From Colwellia sp. (GTDB taxonomy: Bacteria > Pseudomonadota > Gammaproteobacteria > Enterobacterales > Alteromonadaceae), in contig JAPYOP010000046.1 of the NCBI GenBank assembly GCA_029938115.1, forward strand, positions 1-36,813: a stretch of DNA of 36,813 nt. The letters run 5' to 3'. The position numbers were made by a program, and so were the translations under genes. Under the pieces are notes generated by a model that did not search any database, was not told the origin of the DNA, and saw only the letters and a program-made list of their open reading frames with translations. Position 1 is the first letter of the stretch. Every line of letters begins with the position of its first letter. This document shows positions 24,678 to 34,208 of this stretch, piece by piece.

Positions 24678-25271
24678 TTAGCTGCAAACTATTTCATCAC
24701 CATTTCTGTCTTCATCTTTATTATCACTATCAGTATCCGAGCTAACATAGCTTCTACCAGAAATTGAAATATCTACACCTCTTGAACTATCAGCTTCATC
24801 CTTTGGACAGTATTTAAAAATACTGGCAACGGTCGGGGTGAGTAACTGTCCTGATGGTACATAAACAACACTAGTGTGAGCAAATTGTAATTTGTCACCT
24901 GACTTTATTGCACCTTTCAGCTTTATTAATTCTTCTGTGGCAGAATCATACTTGTCATTATCTGATGTATTGCTACTGTTTGTGAAAACACTAATCTCAT
25001 TTTCCCAGTTAGTTGTGCAAGTTCCGCTAGAAAGAGGGCAAACAGTCGTGTTTTTTCCTGTGTTTATCGCCATGTTTCTAGCGGTTAATAATAACCTTTG
25101 CATTTCGCCTATTTCATTATCAACACGCATTTTAACTAAGAAATCACTCATGCTAGGCAAAGCGATAGCTGACAATATAGCAACTACAGCAATGGCAATC
25201 ATTAACTCTATTAGGGTAAAACCCTGTTTGTGGCGTTTGGAGGGGGAGGATGTTCCAATAATGTTATCCAT
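24678..25271 (-). CDS. Type IV pilus minor pilin, FimT/FimU (GspH) family, paralogue 1
   Basis: A 197-residue prepilin whose leader ends at G17 before FTLIELMIAIAVVAILSAIA. The text LLLTARNMAINTGKNTTVCPL is the GspH/FimT signature. Cysteines in VCPL, GTCTTNW, YCPKD and IVCS likely pair. The segment that in the neighbouring paralogue reads DVNGNKKFDSDD is degenerate here. The C-terminus is highly acidic (SDTDSDNKDEDRNGDE). It is the downstream member of a tandem pair and converges on the pilE/TapY2 end of the plus-strand cluster. It may act as FimU in the tip complex or as FimT, the DNA-binding pilin of natural transformation. Confidence 0.85.
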   Translation of the reverse strand: MDNIIGTSSPSKRHKQGFTLIELMIAIAVVAILSAIALPSMSDFLVKMRVDNEIGEMQRLLLTARNMAINTGKNTTVCPLSSGTCTTNWENEISVFTNSSNTSDNDKYDSATEELIKLKGAIKSGDKLQFAHTSVVYVPSGQLLTPTVASIFKYCPKDEADSSRGVDISISGRSYVSSDTDSDNKDEDRNGDEIVCS

Positions 25272-25362
25272 AATATATCCATTAATACTGCTTGGAGTTT
25301 TAATATTTATACCATTTTATTGCCTCACTCGCTAGTGCTTGTTTTTTGACCGGTATACTTGT

Positions 25363-25953
25363 TTAATCACAACTAATTTCCTTATTACCTCTATTTTCAT
25401 CAATGCCATCATTGTCAATATCGCTTGACTGATACAGCCTGCCAGAGCGAGCAACTACAATGCCCCTAGCGTTGTACTCATAGTCTTTAGGGCAGTACCT
25501 GAAAGTACCGTTAGCTAAACCACTAAGCTGCCCTGTAGGTTTGAATGTTATTCTAGTACGACCTTTTCCATAGACAAGTTTATCCTGTGACTTAATTGCT
25601 GCTCTTATGCTGAGCAATTTTTCATTATCATCACTATCAAATTTTTTATTACCATTAACATCCACAAAAGCGCTCAGTTCTTCATGCCATTGGTTGGTAC
25701 AGTGAGAATTTACATCTAGTGGGCATAAAATGGTTTTGTAACCACTGTTAATAGCTGCATTTCTAGTGATGAGTAAAATACGCTGTAACTGAGATATCTC
25801 ATTGTCGACGCGTAACTTAACAATAAAATCACCAAAATTAGGGACAGCGATTGCGGTAAGTATTGAAGTAACTGAAACTGAAACCATTAATTCAATTAAG
25901 GTGAAACCCTTAATATTCGATCTAAAAGCAGCAGCTAATATGTGAGTAAGCAT
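25363..25953 (-). CDS. Type IV pilus minor pilin, FimT/FimU (GspH) family, paralogue 2
   Basis: A 196-residue prepilin with cleavage after G16 before FTLIELMVSVSVTSILTAIA. It is clearly a tandem duplicate of the gene downstream: both share VDNEI-QRLLL-like, RN-AINSG, CPL, YCPKD and the late RGI/RGV and SGR segments, and nearly equal length. It keeps a calcium-loop-like DVNGNKKFDSDD in the middle, a usual FimT feature, and adds a second acidic loop, DIDNDGIDEN, near the C-terminus. The 91-bp spacer between the paralogues has no clear terminator, so the pair can be one transcript. Confidence 0.85.
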   Translation of the reverse strand: MLTHILAAAFRSNIKGFTLIELMVSVSVTSILTAIAVPNFGDFIVKLRVDNEISQLQRILLITRNAAINSGYKTILCPLDVNSHCTNQWHEELSAFVDVNGNKKFDSDDNEKLLSIRAAIKSQDKLVYGKGRTRITFKPTGQLSGLANGTFRYCPKDYEYNARGIVVARSGRLYQSSDIDNDGIDENRGNKEISCD

Positions 25954-26062
25954 AAAAATCCATTTTAATTAACTTCCTTGTAAATTAGGTATAGTTAAGA
26001 AAAATGGATTTTGCTAATTATGATTTAACTAAAAATAGCTTTTTATGTCTTATGAAAAAATG

Positions 26063-26890
26063 CTAATCATAAATAGTAGGGATTGGCTGGCGTTTATGCT
26101 GCGTTTTTTTATAAATATTAATAATATGTTCACTTATTTGTGACGATACCGTTTTGCCCTCAAGAAAGTCATCAAGCTGCTCATAACTAATACCTAAGGC
26201 GTCTTCATCTGTTTTACCTGGTTCTAGATCTTCTAAATCTGCTGTTGGCGCTTTTTCAACTAAAATAGCAGGGGCGCCTAAGTGCTTGGCTAGCATTCTT
26301 ACTTGTCGTTTCGAAAGACCAAAAAGTGGCGCCAAATCGCAAGCACCGTCACCCCATTTAGTGAAAAAACCGGTAATATTTTCTGCACTGTGATCTGTAC
26401 CTAAAACTAAAGCACCTAATATTCCTGCAATATGATATTGAGATACCATTCTTGCGCGCGCTTTGACATTGCCCTTTGAAAAGTCGACTTGCCCCTCAGA
26501 TGCTGACAGTAGCTTCGAGCTTGATAAAGCAGTAATTACTTGTTGATGAATACCATCTACACCTTCAAGTACATTGGTCGTTAAGCAATGGCTCGGTTGA
26601 ATAAAGTTGAGCGCTTGTTGAGCATCTTCCTCATCAGCTTGCACTCCGTAGGGTAGCCGTACGGCAATAAACTGAAATACATTTGCTTCAACATTTAATT
26701 CATCAATAGCAAGCTGAGCTAAACGTCCACAAGTAGAAGAGTCAACCCCTCCACTAATGCCTAACACTAATGTTTTTAAACCTGAATTAAGCAAAGTGGA
26801 TTTAATGAAATCAATACGACGACGAACTTCAAACTGCACATCAATTTCAGGTGAAACTTTCATTTCATTAATGATTGTTTGCTGATCCAT
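26063..26890 (-). CDS. nadE: Ammonia-dependent NAD+ synthetase
   Basis: A cytoplasmic enzyme that amidates nicotinic acid adenine dinucleotide to NAD+ with ammonia and ATP. The P-loop of the N-type ATP pyrophosphatase family is SGGVDSS at residues 46-52. Also visible are [30 protein letters not shown] and [18 protein letters not shown], all characteristic of NadE. The length of 275 equals that of E. coli NadE, and there is no glutaminase domain. The gene is divergent from glnB over a 131-bp gap. Confidence 0.98.
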   Translation of the reverse strand: MDQQTIINEMKVSPEIDVQFEVRRRIDFIKSTLLNSGLKTLVLGISGGVDSSTCGRLAQLAIDELNVEANVFQFIAVRLPYGVQADEEDAQQALNFIQPSHCLTTNVLEGVDGIHQQVITALSSSKLLSASEGQVDFSKGNVKARARMVSQYHIAGILGALVLGTDHSAENITGFFTKWGDGACDLAPLFGLSKRQVRMLAKHLGAPAILVEKAPTADLEDLEPGKTDEDALGISYEQLDDFLEGKTVSSQISEHIINIYKKTQHKRQPIPTIYD

Positions 26891-27012
26891 AATAGCGGCC
26901 TATGTTGGTTTTTTTTGAAAAAAGTAGTTTAGCAAAATAAAAGCGTGATTTGGTGATAAACGCGTTGTAAGATTAAAGAAAATCGAATATAGCCCTTATA
27001 CAAAGAATATAG

Positions 27013-27360
<348 letters not shown>

Positions 27361-27389
27361 ACAAATGTAAGTTGCTAGCAATAAAAGTG

Positions 27390-27437
27390 TCGAGTTGCGA
27401 AATACCATGCGGGTGGTAATTTACCTTCGCTACTCGA
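27390..27437. other. Imperfect hairpin between convergent glnB and bamD
   Basis: TCGAGT-GCGAA at the left is mirrored by TTCGC-ACTCGA at the right, with an inner pair ATACC/GGTAAT. It is 30 bp after the glnB stop and 28 bp beyond the 3' end of bamD, but lacks a T-tract, so it may be a shared weak terminator or a small repeat of unknown family. Confidence 0.4.
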
Positions 27438-27464
27438 AACTAATAACTGGTAACTTTATTTATT

Positions 27465-28229
27465 CTATTTTATTAAAGAATTATTAGGATAATTTGCGGC
27501 TAAAACTTGTAAAGCATTTTTCTTTAAATCAGCCAAACCAAGTTTATCATAGCACTCTATCATTATTTCTAATGCCGGCTCTACTTCAGGGCTAGGTGAA
27601 AAATATTCAAGAATATACCTACCTCTATTTGCTGCTGAAGCATAAGCTTCACGTTTTAAATAAAAGTTTGCTACTGAAAGTTCATATCCGGCTAAACGAG
27701 ATTTGATAGCTATCATTCGTTTACGAGAGTCAGCAGCATACTTACTTTCAGGATACGTAGTGACTATTCGCTTTAAATCACTAAAAGCGTCACGTGATGC
27801 TGTCGGATCTCTATCAGTGCGGTCTATGCCAGCAATATCTTGGAATAAATTTTCTTCCGTAGATAAATTAATTAAGGCGCGCATGTAGTAAACATAATCA
27901 ATATTTGGGTTGTTTGGATTAAGGCGTAAAAACCTATCAGTTAATGCCATACCTTGAGCTGAGTTACCAACTTTATAATAAGCGTAAATCAGATCTAATT
28001 GCACTTGATGAGAAATAGGCCCAAAAGGAAAGCGCGTGTCAATCGCACTAAGGATTTGGATAGCTTTTTGATACAAACCATTATCGAGTGATGTTCTAGC
28101 ATCTACAAATAATGCTTGTGCAGATTTATCGGGTACTTTATCTAGCTCTGCTTCGCTATCTGAAGATGAACAGCCTGCTAAAGTTAATGCTAGCGTGATA
28201 AATATTATTTTTGTTGTCAATTTTTCCAT
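27465..28229 (-). CDS. bamD: Outer membrane assembly lipoprotein BamD
   Basis: An essential lipoprotein of the BAM complex that inserts beta-barrel proteins in the outer membrane. The ATG at 28229 is chosen because it gives MEKLTTKIIFITLALTLAGC, with lipobox LAGC and C20; the frame extends to 28337 but those 36 codons are A/T-rich spacer. The 254-residue product is near E. coli BamD in size. Five TPR units follow, with typical text ALFVDARTSLDNGLYQKAI, DTRFPFGP, QVQLDLIYAYYK and RFLRLNPNNPNIDYVYYMR, and SKYAADSRKRM in the fourth. It is divergent from rluD, as in E. coli. Confidence 0.96.
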   Translation of the reverse strand: MEKLTTKIIFITLALTLAGCSSSDSEAELDKVPDKSAQALFVDARTSLDNGLYQKAIQILSAIDTRFPFGPISHQVQLDLIYAYYKVGNSAQGMALTDRFLRLNPNNPNIDYVYYMRALINLSTEENLFQDIAGIDRTDRDPTASRDAFSDLKRIVTTYPESKYAADSRKRMIAIKSRLAGYELSVANFYLKREAYASAANRGRYILEYFSPSPEVEPALEIMIECYDKLGLADLKKNALQVLAANYPNNSLIK

Positions 28230-28392
28230 GGAATTTACATTTATGCCTTGATTAAAAATTAAATAAGTATAAAACCCCTTAATAAAAAGTAATAAAAAGG
28301 GTAAAATAAAACTAATATGAATACTTGTGTAAGGCATTCTAACCTAGCGCTTTAACTAGCACAATGGCCTTACCAAACTGATAGAGAGTTTA

Positions 28393-29370
28393 ATGGCTGA
28401 GATAATTCAACATAAAGATACTGTTCCTGATTCGTGTTTAGGTAAACGCTTAGACCAAACTTTAGCGATAATGTTTCCTGATTATTCACGATCACGCTTA
28501 AAAGATTGGATTATGGACGGTTGCGTCACGGTAAAAGGCGAAGTATTAACTCGCGCACGTGAGAAAATGTATGGCGGTGAAAGCATTGCTATTAATGCTG
28601 AAGTTGAAGCGGAAAAGCGCTTTGAAGCACAAAATATTAAATTGAATATTGTTTATGAAGATGATGATATTTTAGTTATTAATAAACCTGCTGGTTTAGT
28701 TGTGCATCCCGGTGCAGGCAATCCAGATGGCACTGTATTAAATGCTTTATTGCATCATTTTCCTGCCATTGAAGTAGTGCCTCGCGCAGGTATTGTGCAT
28801 CGTTTAGATAAAGATACTACTGGTTTGATGGTTGTAGCTAAAACAATTGCGGCACAAACTAACCTAGTTGATGCTTTACAATTAAGGGAAATTACCCGTG
28901 AGTACGAAGCCGTAGCTAATGGCTTAATGACTGCGGGCGGCTTGGTTGATGAGCCAATTGGTCGTCATCAGACTAAACGAACGCTTATGGCGGTCACTTT
29001 TTCAGGAAGGCCTTCAGTTACGCATTATCGTGTTATGGAAAAATATCGTTTGCATACGCGTTTACGTATACGACTTGAAACGGGACGTACCCATCAAATT
29101 CGCGTGCATATGTCGCATATTACCCATCCATTGGTTGGCGATCCTGGGTATGGCGGTAGACCACGCCCACCTAAAAATGCAACACCAGAATTGTTAGCTA
29201 AGTTACGTAGCTTTAAACGCCAAGCTTTACACGCGGCAATGCTTTCTTTGTATCACCCTATCACTGGGGAGTTGATGACATGGCATGCAGATTTGCCTGA
29301 TGACTTTGTTGAGTTAGTAGAGTTACTTCAAGCCGATAACAAGCTTAATGCTAAAGACGAATATTTATAA
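28393..29370 (+). CDS. rluD: 23S rRNA pseudouridine synthase RluD
   Basis: Modifies uridines 1911, 1915 and 1917 in helix 69 of 23S rRNA in E. coli. Residues 18-80 form an S4-type RNA-binding domain (LDQTLAIMFPDYSRSRLKDW). The catalytic motif is HRLDKDTTGL with D139, the same position as in E. coli RluD. LRIRLETGRTHQIRVHM and HPLVGDPGYGG complete the RluA/RluD family signature. Length 325, against 326 in E. coli. The start of pgeF overlaps its end by 23 bp. Confidence 0.97.
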   Translation: MAEIIQHKDTVPDSCLGKRLDQTLAIMFPDYSRSRLKDWIMDGCVTVKGEVLTRAREKMYGGESIAINAEVEAEKRFEAQNIKLNIVYEDDDILVINKPAGLVVHPGAGNPDGTVLNALLHHFPAIEVVPRAGIVHRLDKDTTGLMVVAKTIAAQTNLVDALQLREITREYEAVANGLMTAGGLVDEPIGRHQTKRTLMAVTFSGRPSVTHYRVMEKYRLHTRLRIRLETGRTHQIRVHMSHITHPLVGDPGYGGRPRPPKNATPELLAKLRSFKRQALHAAMLSLYHPITGELMTWHADLPDDFVELVELLQADNKLNAKDEYL

Positions 29371-30166
29371 CTCAGCTAGTACAAAGAAAAGTTCAGCCAT
29401 TGAATTTGTTCAATGGCGCTCAAGCTCTGCTATATCTGAGCAAGAGCTAGCAGAGAAAGTTCTCGCAATACAAACGACACGTATAGCACCCAATAGTTCT
29501 TCTGATGAACTAACCTCTCCCTATCAAGGGTTTAACTTAGGCTTACATGTTGGTGATTGCGAAAAACAAGTAACAAGCAATCGCCAGTCTTTACAATATC
29601 TATTACCCCATAACACTAAAATTCAATGGCTTGAACAAGTTCACGGCAATGGTGTTACGCAAATATTACAAGTTTCTGAAAATGCTATTGTTGCCGATGC
29701 AGCTGTTACAGATAAGAAAAACATTTGCTTAGCAATAATGACTGCAGATTGTTTACCGATCCTTTTAGTGTCAAAACTAGGTGATGAAATCGCTGCCATT
29801 CATGGTGGTTGGCGTCCCTTAGCTGCTAATATCATCGCTAATACATTGGATAAAATGAAAGCGCCTGTCGAAGATATTTTCGCGTGGCTTGGGCCTTGTA
29901 TTTCAAAAAGAGCCTTTGAGGTAGGAAGTGAAGTCAAAGCAGCTTTTGTTCAGCACGATGAATGTTTTAACTCAGCATTTACCGAAAAGGCTAATGGCAA
30001 GTATTTAGCTGATTTACATAAAATTGCTATTTTGCAATTAAAAAACCTTGGTATTGATCAAATAAGCGCTTTACCAGAGTGTACTTACTCTAGGGCCAAT
30101 AAATATTATTCCTATCGAAAAAATGCAATTACTGGACGCATGGCAACCCTTATTTGCCTTTTGTGA
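29348..30166 (+). CDS. pgeF: PgeF/YfiH-family multicopper-oxidase-fold protein (purine nucleoside phosphorylase-type)
   Basis: A 272-residue protein of the YfiH (DUF152) family. Members were long called polyphenol oxidases or laccases; later work assigns purine nucleoside phosphorylase/adenosine deaminase activity and a role in peptidoglycan editing. The metal ligands are seen in WLEQVHGNG, TADCLPILL and AIHGGWR, and LGPCISKRAFEVG is also conserved. The C-terminus (CTYS, YYSYRK, TGRMATLI) is standard. It overlaps rluD by 23 bp, an arrangement kept from E. coli, implying translational coupling. The N-terminus is about 25 residues longer than E. coli YfiH, so a later start cannot be excluded. 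Confidence 0.92.
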   Translation: MLKTNIYNSASTKKSSAIEFVQWRSSSAISEQELAEKVLAIQTTRIAPNSSSDELTSPYQGFNLGLHVGDCEKQVTSNRQSLQYLLPHNTKIQWLEQVHGNGVTQILQVSENAIVADAAVTDKKNICLAIMTADCLPILLVSKLGDEIAAIHGGWRPLAANIIANTLDKMKAPVEDIFAWLGPCISKRAFEVGSEVKAAFVQHDECFNSAFTEKANGKYLADLHKIAILQLKNLGIDQISALPECTYSRANKYYSYRKNAITGRMATLICLL

Positions 30167-30223
30167 GTATTTTTTTAAATAAGAATATTAGTTGTTTTAA
30201 ATCAAAATAATAGCTCATTCTCT

Positions 30224-30251
30224 ATTGAAAAAATCAAACACGACCTAATGT
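30224..30251 (+). promoter_or_regulatory. Candidate sigma-32 (heat-shock) promoter of clpB
   Basis: ATTGAAA (30224-30230), 13 bp, then CCTAATGT (30244-30251) resembles the RpoH pattern CTTGAAA-N13-14-CCCCATNT. It is 78 bp upstream of the clpB start. The -10 is imperfect; heat-shock control of clpB by RpoH is well established in E. coli. Confidence 0.45.
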
Positions 30252-30329
30252 TATAAGTATCTATTTCACAATATAGTCCATTCATCAGCCTAGTGTTGTC
30301 CGTTACTATGTATCGGCAGGAGATAATTT

Positions 30330-32900
30330 ATGCGTTTAGACCGGTTTACTCAATCATTTCAAGAATCTATTGCTGATGCTCAATCACTTGCGTTAGGTCG
30401 AGATCACCAGTTCATTGAGCCAGTTCATTTGATGATGGCTTTGTTGAACCAAAATGGTAACTCAGTAATACCGCTTTTAAAAAGTGCCGGTGTTGATGTT
30501 CACACATTAAGATCAAAAGTTGATCAAGCATTACAGTCACTAGCGCAAGTAGAAGGCTCTGATGGTGATGTTCAGTTGTCTTCCGCCTCAGGTAAGTTAT
30601 TTAACTTGTGTGATAAGCATGCTCAAAAAATGTCAGATAAATATATTTCGTCAGAAATGTTTTTACTTGCAGCATTAGGTGATAAAGGTGTTTTAGGTAA
30701 AATACTGCAAGAATTAGGCGCTAACGAGCAACGTATGAAAGCGGCCATTGAGCATGTACGCGGCGGGCAAAAAGTTGATGACCCTAATGCTGAAGATGTT
30801 CGTCAAGCACTAACAAAATATACGGTTGATTTAACAGAGTTGGCTGAACAAGGAAAACTAGATCCTGTTATTGGTCGTGATGATGAAATTCGCCGTACGT
30901 TGCAAGTATTGCAGCGCCGTACCAAAAACAACCCTGTGTTAATTGGCCAACCCGGCGTTGGTAAAACCGCCATTGTTGAAGGTTTAGCACAGCGCATTGT
31001 TGATCATGAAGTGCCTGAAGGATTGAAAAATAAGCGAGTATTATCGTTAGATATGGGCGCTTTGGTTGCTGGCGCAAAATATCGTGGTGAGTTTGAAGAA
31101 CGTTTGAAAGCTGTTCTTAATGAATTATCTCAAGAAGAAGGACAGGTGATTTTATTTATTGATGAATTACATACCATGGTGGGTGCAGGTAAAACTGATG
31201 GTGCTATGGATGCCGGAAACATGCTAAAACCAGCTTTAGCTCGCGGCGATTTACATTGTGTTGGCGCAACTACCTTAGATGAATATCGTAAATATATTGA
31301 AAAAGATGCAGCTTTAGAGCGACGTTTTCAAAAGGTGTTAGTGGAGGAGCCTAGCGTTGAAGATACTATTGCTATATTACGAGGTTTAAAAGAGCGATAT
31401 GAGCTGCACCACAAGGTCAACATTACCGATCCGGCTATTGTTGCAGCCGCTACTTTATCTCATCGTTATATCAGTGACAGGCAGTTACCAGATAAAGCCA
31501 TTGACTTAATTGATGAAGCCGCGTCAAGTATTCGTTTACAGCTGGATTCTAAACCTGAAGATTTAGATCGCCTCGAGCGTCGATTAATTCAACTTAAATT
31601 AGAACAAAAAGCACTAGAGAAAGATTCTGACGATGCCTCTAAAAAACGCCTCGCACATATTTCAGAAAAAATTAATGATAAGCAGCAACAGTACGATGAA
31701 CTTGATGAAGTTTGGACAACAGAAAAAGCGGCATTATATGGTACTCAAACTATAAAAGAAGACTTAGAACAAGCTCGAATTGAATTAGAATCAGCAAGGC
31801 GCTCTGGTGATCTTAACCGGATGTCTGAGCTACAATATGGAAAATTGCCGGAGCTTGAAAAACAGCTCGATTTAGCCAGCCAAGCTGAAATGCAAGAAAT
31901 GACCTTGTTGGCTAATAAAGTTACTGAGGTAGAAATTGCAGATGTGCTTAGTCGCGCTACCGGTATCCCTGTAGCTAAAATGTTAGAGCAAGAGCGTGAT
32001 AAGTTGCTCAACATGGAAGGTAACCTACATGAACGTGTGATAGGACAGGAAGAAGCGGTTGCTTCAGTGTCAAATGCTATTAGACGATCTCGTGCCGGTT
32101 TGGCTGATCCAAACCAGCCAATAGGCTCTTTTTTATTTTTAGGACCAACGGGTGTAGGTAAAACTGAGCTTACTAAAGCGTTAGCTTATTTCCTCTTCGA
32201 CAATGAAGATTCACTTATTCGAATTGATATGTCTGAGTTTATGGAAAAGCACTCTGTAGCGCGTTTGGTGGGTGCTCCACCGGGGTATGTTGGTTATGAA
32301 GAAGGAGGATACTTAACTGAAGCTGTTCGTCGTAAACCTTATTCGGTTATTTTATTAGATGAAGTAGAAAAAGCGCACAGTGATGTATTTAACATACTTT
32401 TACAAGTACTAGATGATGGTCGTTTAACTGATGGGCAAGGGCGAACGGTTGACTTTAAAAATACTGTAATAATTATGACTGCAAATATTGGCTCAGACAT
32501 TATTCAAGAGTTTAGTGATGAAAGCCAATATGAACAAATGAAGGCTCAAGTCATGAATGAAGTTAGTCATCATTTCAAACCTGAGTTTATCAATCGCATA
32601 GACGAATCGGTAGTATTCCATCCACTAGCTGCGACTCAAATTGAGAAGATAGCTAAAATTCAAATTCTAGCTCTATCAGAACGTTTAGCCGAGCAAGAGT
32701 TAAAGTTATCTGTGAGTTCAGCGGCATTAGCATTAATATCTAAAGCAGGTTTTGACCCAATATTTGGTGCGAGGCCATTAAAAAGAGCTATTCAGCGAGG
32801 CATAGAAAATCCGTTAGCACAAAAGTTATTAGCAGGAGAGTTTGTTAGTGGCTCAACAATAAAGCTTACTGAGAAAAATGGCGAATTAATGTTTACTTAA
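30330..32900 (+). CDS. clpB: ATP-dependent disaggregase ClpB
   Basis: A hexameric AAA+ chaperone that, with DnaK, extracts and refolds proteins from aggregates. The 856-residue product (E. coli: 857) shows the N-terminal Clp-N domain ([20 protein letters not shown]), the first Walker A GQPGVGKT near 205, Walker [11 protein letters not shown], a coiled-coil middle domain around 410-520 ([20 protein letters not shown]), the second Walker A GPTGVGKT near 605 and Walker [16 protein letters not shown] lies 8 bp before the ATG. It is the last gene of the rluD-pgeF-clpB series and has its own sigma-32-like promoter. Confidence 0.99.
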   Translation: MRLDRFTQSFQESIADAQSLALGRDHQFIEPVHLMMALLNQNGNSVIPLLKSAGVDVHTLRSKVDQALQSLAQVEGSDGDVQLSSASGKLFNLCDKHAQKMSDKYISSEMFLLAALGDKGVLGKILQELGANEQRMKAAIEHVRGGQKVDDPNAEDVRQALTKYTVDLTELAEQGKLDPVIGRDDEIRRTLQVLQRRTKNNPVLIGQPGVGKTAIVEGLAQRIVDHEVPEGLKNKRVLSLDMGALVAGAKYRGEFEERLKAVLNELSQEEGQVILFIDELHTMVGAGKTDGAMDAGNMLKPALARGDLHCVGATTLDEYRKYIEKDAALERRFQKVLVEEPSVEDTIAILRGLKERYELHHKVNITDPAIVAAATLSHRYISDRQLPDKAIDLIDEAASSIRLQLDSKPEDLDRLERRLIQLKLEQKALEKDSDDASKKRLAHISEKINDKQQQYDELDEVWTTEKAALYGTQTIKEDLEQARIELESARRSGDLNRMSELQYGKLPELEKQLDLASQAEMQEMTLLANKVTEVEIADVLSRATGIPVAKMLEQERDKLLNMEGNLHERVIGQEEAVASVSNAIRRSRAGLADPNQPIGSFLFLGPTGVGKTELTKALAYFLFDNEDSLIRIDMSEFMEKHSVARLVGAPPGYVGYEEGGYLTEAVRRKPYSVILLDEVEKAHSDVFNILLQVLDDGRLTDGQGRTVDFKNTVIIMTANIGSDIIQEFSDESQYEQMKAQVMNEVSHHFKPEFINRIDESVVFHPLAATQIEKIAKIQILALSERLAEQELKLSVSSAALALISKAGFDPIFGARPLKRAIQRGIENPLAQKLLAGEFVSGSTIKLTEKNGELMFT

Positions 32901-32915
32901 CTTATTCTTATTTGA

Positions 32916-32941
32916 AAGCCCTAATAAAGAAGCAGGGGCTT
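32916..32941. terminator. Weak hairpin after clpB
   Basis: AAGCCC (32916-32921) pairs with GGGCTT (32936-32941) across a 14-base loop, 16 bp after the clpB stop and 17 bp before the end of the convergent DUF4124 gene. There is no T-tract, so the call is tentative. Confidence 0.3.
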
Positions 32942-32958
32942 GATAGATTGGTTGATTT

Positions 32959-33420
32959 TTAGCTTTTCTTATCACAGTAAATGTTAATATGCTTTTTACT
33001 TAACGCAAGCTGTGCCTTTTTTTCTTTACTTGATAATGCACGGTTTTTACCGTCAGGGTCTGTGAACATTACATTATCAAAAGAATTCAGTGTTTTTATA
33101 TTAAGTTGTGCGGCTTGACAGTTTTTTTCTGCGATTACTTTATTCTTAGCAAGCACATCCGCTCTTTCTTTTTCAAATTGAGATAGTTGTTCATCTATAG
33201 ATGGCATATCGTCGTTTTTTGGCAATTCTTTTTCTTTTGCGCGATATGACGCAACAGTTGTTAACTGGGTATAATTGTTATGTTGAGGCTGGTGTTGACT
33301 AAAATGCACAACATTATTGTCATCAACCCAACGATATATGGCAATATCCTTTGCTATGACATTCGTACTAAAAACAACAGCGAACCAAAAAACGATGGAG
33401 GCTGAATGGCGAATATTCAT
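32959..33420 (-). CDS. DUF4124 domain-containing periplasmic protein
   Basis: A 153-residue protein with a signal peptide ending near VIA/KD (residue 23). Immediately after it comes IYRWVDDNNVVHFSQHQP, the pattern of the DUF4124 domain (a small beta domain with W-D and a Y/F-S-P-like turn). The remainder is a charged helix rich in Lys, Glu and Asp, with cysteines in KNCQA and IYCDK. DUF4124 proteins are frequent in Gammaproteobacteria and have no known function. It converges on clpB. Nothing around it suggests a pathway. Confidence 0.82.
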   Translation of the reverse strand: MNIRHSASIVFWFAVVFSTNVIAKDIAIYRWVDDNNVVHFSQHQPQHNNYTQLTTVASYRAKEKELPKNDDMPSIDEQLSQFEKERADVLAKNKVIAEKNCQAAQLNIKTLNSFDNVMFTDPDGKNRALSSKEKKAQLALSKKHINIYCDKKS

Positions 33421-33872
33421 ATTATTTCCCTTGCTGCTGATTGATTTCTTACTTGCTTAAGTATAAGAGTATTACACAGGTAAATTCAACTTATGGTAAT
33501 TTCACTATATATTCAATTACTTTTTCTCATTTTTATGTGAAAACCATCAATTAAATGAAAATACATTATTTAACATACCATTTTTAGGGTCTTAAGATTT
33601 TAATATAGGTGATACTTAACCTAAACCAACTAACTGCTTTAGTGCTTCAACATGACCATCAAAAGCATTGCGACCAACCTGAGTAAGACTGCCCCAAGTT
33701 TGTTGGCGAACAGCTGCTTTCCTTTTGTGCCTTATCTACAGTGTTTTTTTATATTTATAGATAAAATCAAAATAAAATTAATTAATTATTTTCATTAAAA
33801 TAAATCTAAACACCATTAAAAAAGAAAAATATGGTATTTTTATTAGATAAGTTGGAATTAAAGGCGTTGATT
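33421..33872. other. Gap between DUF4124 gene and MazG-like gene
   Basis: Very A/T-rich spacer of about 450 bp holding the promoters of two divergent genes. It contains one short piece with coding character on the minus strand (33616-33720, listed separately). No operator, repeat or RNA gene was recognised in the rest. Confidence 0.6.
33616..33720 (-). pseudogene. Remnant of the 3' end of an unidentified gene
   Basis: Read on the minus strand, 33618 back from an in-frame TAG just above 33720 gives about 39 codons ending AFDGHVEALKQLVGLG and a TAA. The base composition is clearly richer in G and C than the flanking spacer, and the translated text (RQQTWGSLTQVGRNAFDGHV) looks protein-like, with no start codon and no continuation upstream. 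It is most likely the relic of a deleted gene. The parent family is not recognised. The alternative, a very small real gene, is less likely for want of a start. Confidence 0.45.
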
Positions 33873-34157
33873 ATGAAAATAAATGACATAGCTGAAAAAA
33901 ATTATCTGTGGGTTGAAAAAATGGGCTGGCATAATAAAACGCAATTAGAGGCCTTAGCACTTGTTGCATCTGAAGTTGGCGAAGCAATAAATGAATGTAG
34001 AAACGAACAACCTACGGAAGCTTTTGGCGAAGAGCTAGCCGATATTATTTTAAGAGTCTTAGATTTAGCCCACTGGCAGGGGCTAGATATGGAAAAAGAA
34101 ATTACCCAAAAAATGCTAAAAAATGAAAGCAGGGGGAATAGGGGACGTAAAAAGTAA
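33873..34157 (+). CDS. MazG-like nucleotide pyrophosphohydrolase
   Basis: A 94-residue all-alpha protein of the MazG/dUTPase superfamily, which hydrolyses non-canonical or surplus nucleoside triphosphates to monophosphate and pyrophosphate. The metal-binding pattern is seen as SEVGEAINE (EVGE) and FGEELADIILRVLDLA (EExxD), the two EExx motifs of this fold. The ATG at 33873 is preferred because AAGG lies 9 bp upstream; the frame extends to 33831 but with a poor ribosome binding site. The end is basic (NESRGNRGRKK). The nucleotide specificity cannot be told. It is short for a full MazG and fits the single-domain type often found alone. Confidence 0.82.
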   Translation: MKINDIAEKNYLWVEKMGWHNKTQLEALALVASEVGEAINECRNEQPTEAFGEELADIILRVLDLAHWQGLDMEKEITQKMLKNESRGNRGRKK

Positions 34158-34208
34158 CACCATAATTTTGCTACAAAGTATTGCGGTATCACTTTATTGA
34201 GTATTACG

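Noticed and set aside
24892..25335. A 147-codon plus-strand frame across fimT/fimU paralogue 1
   Set aside because: It is the antisense of a clear prepilin gene whose leader, helix and cysteines are conserved.
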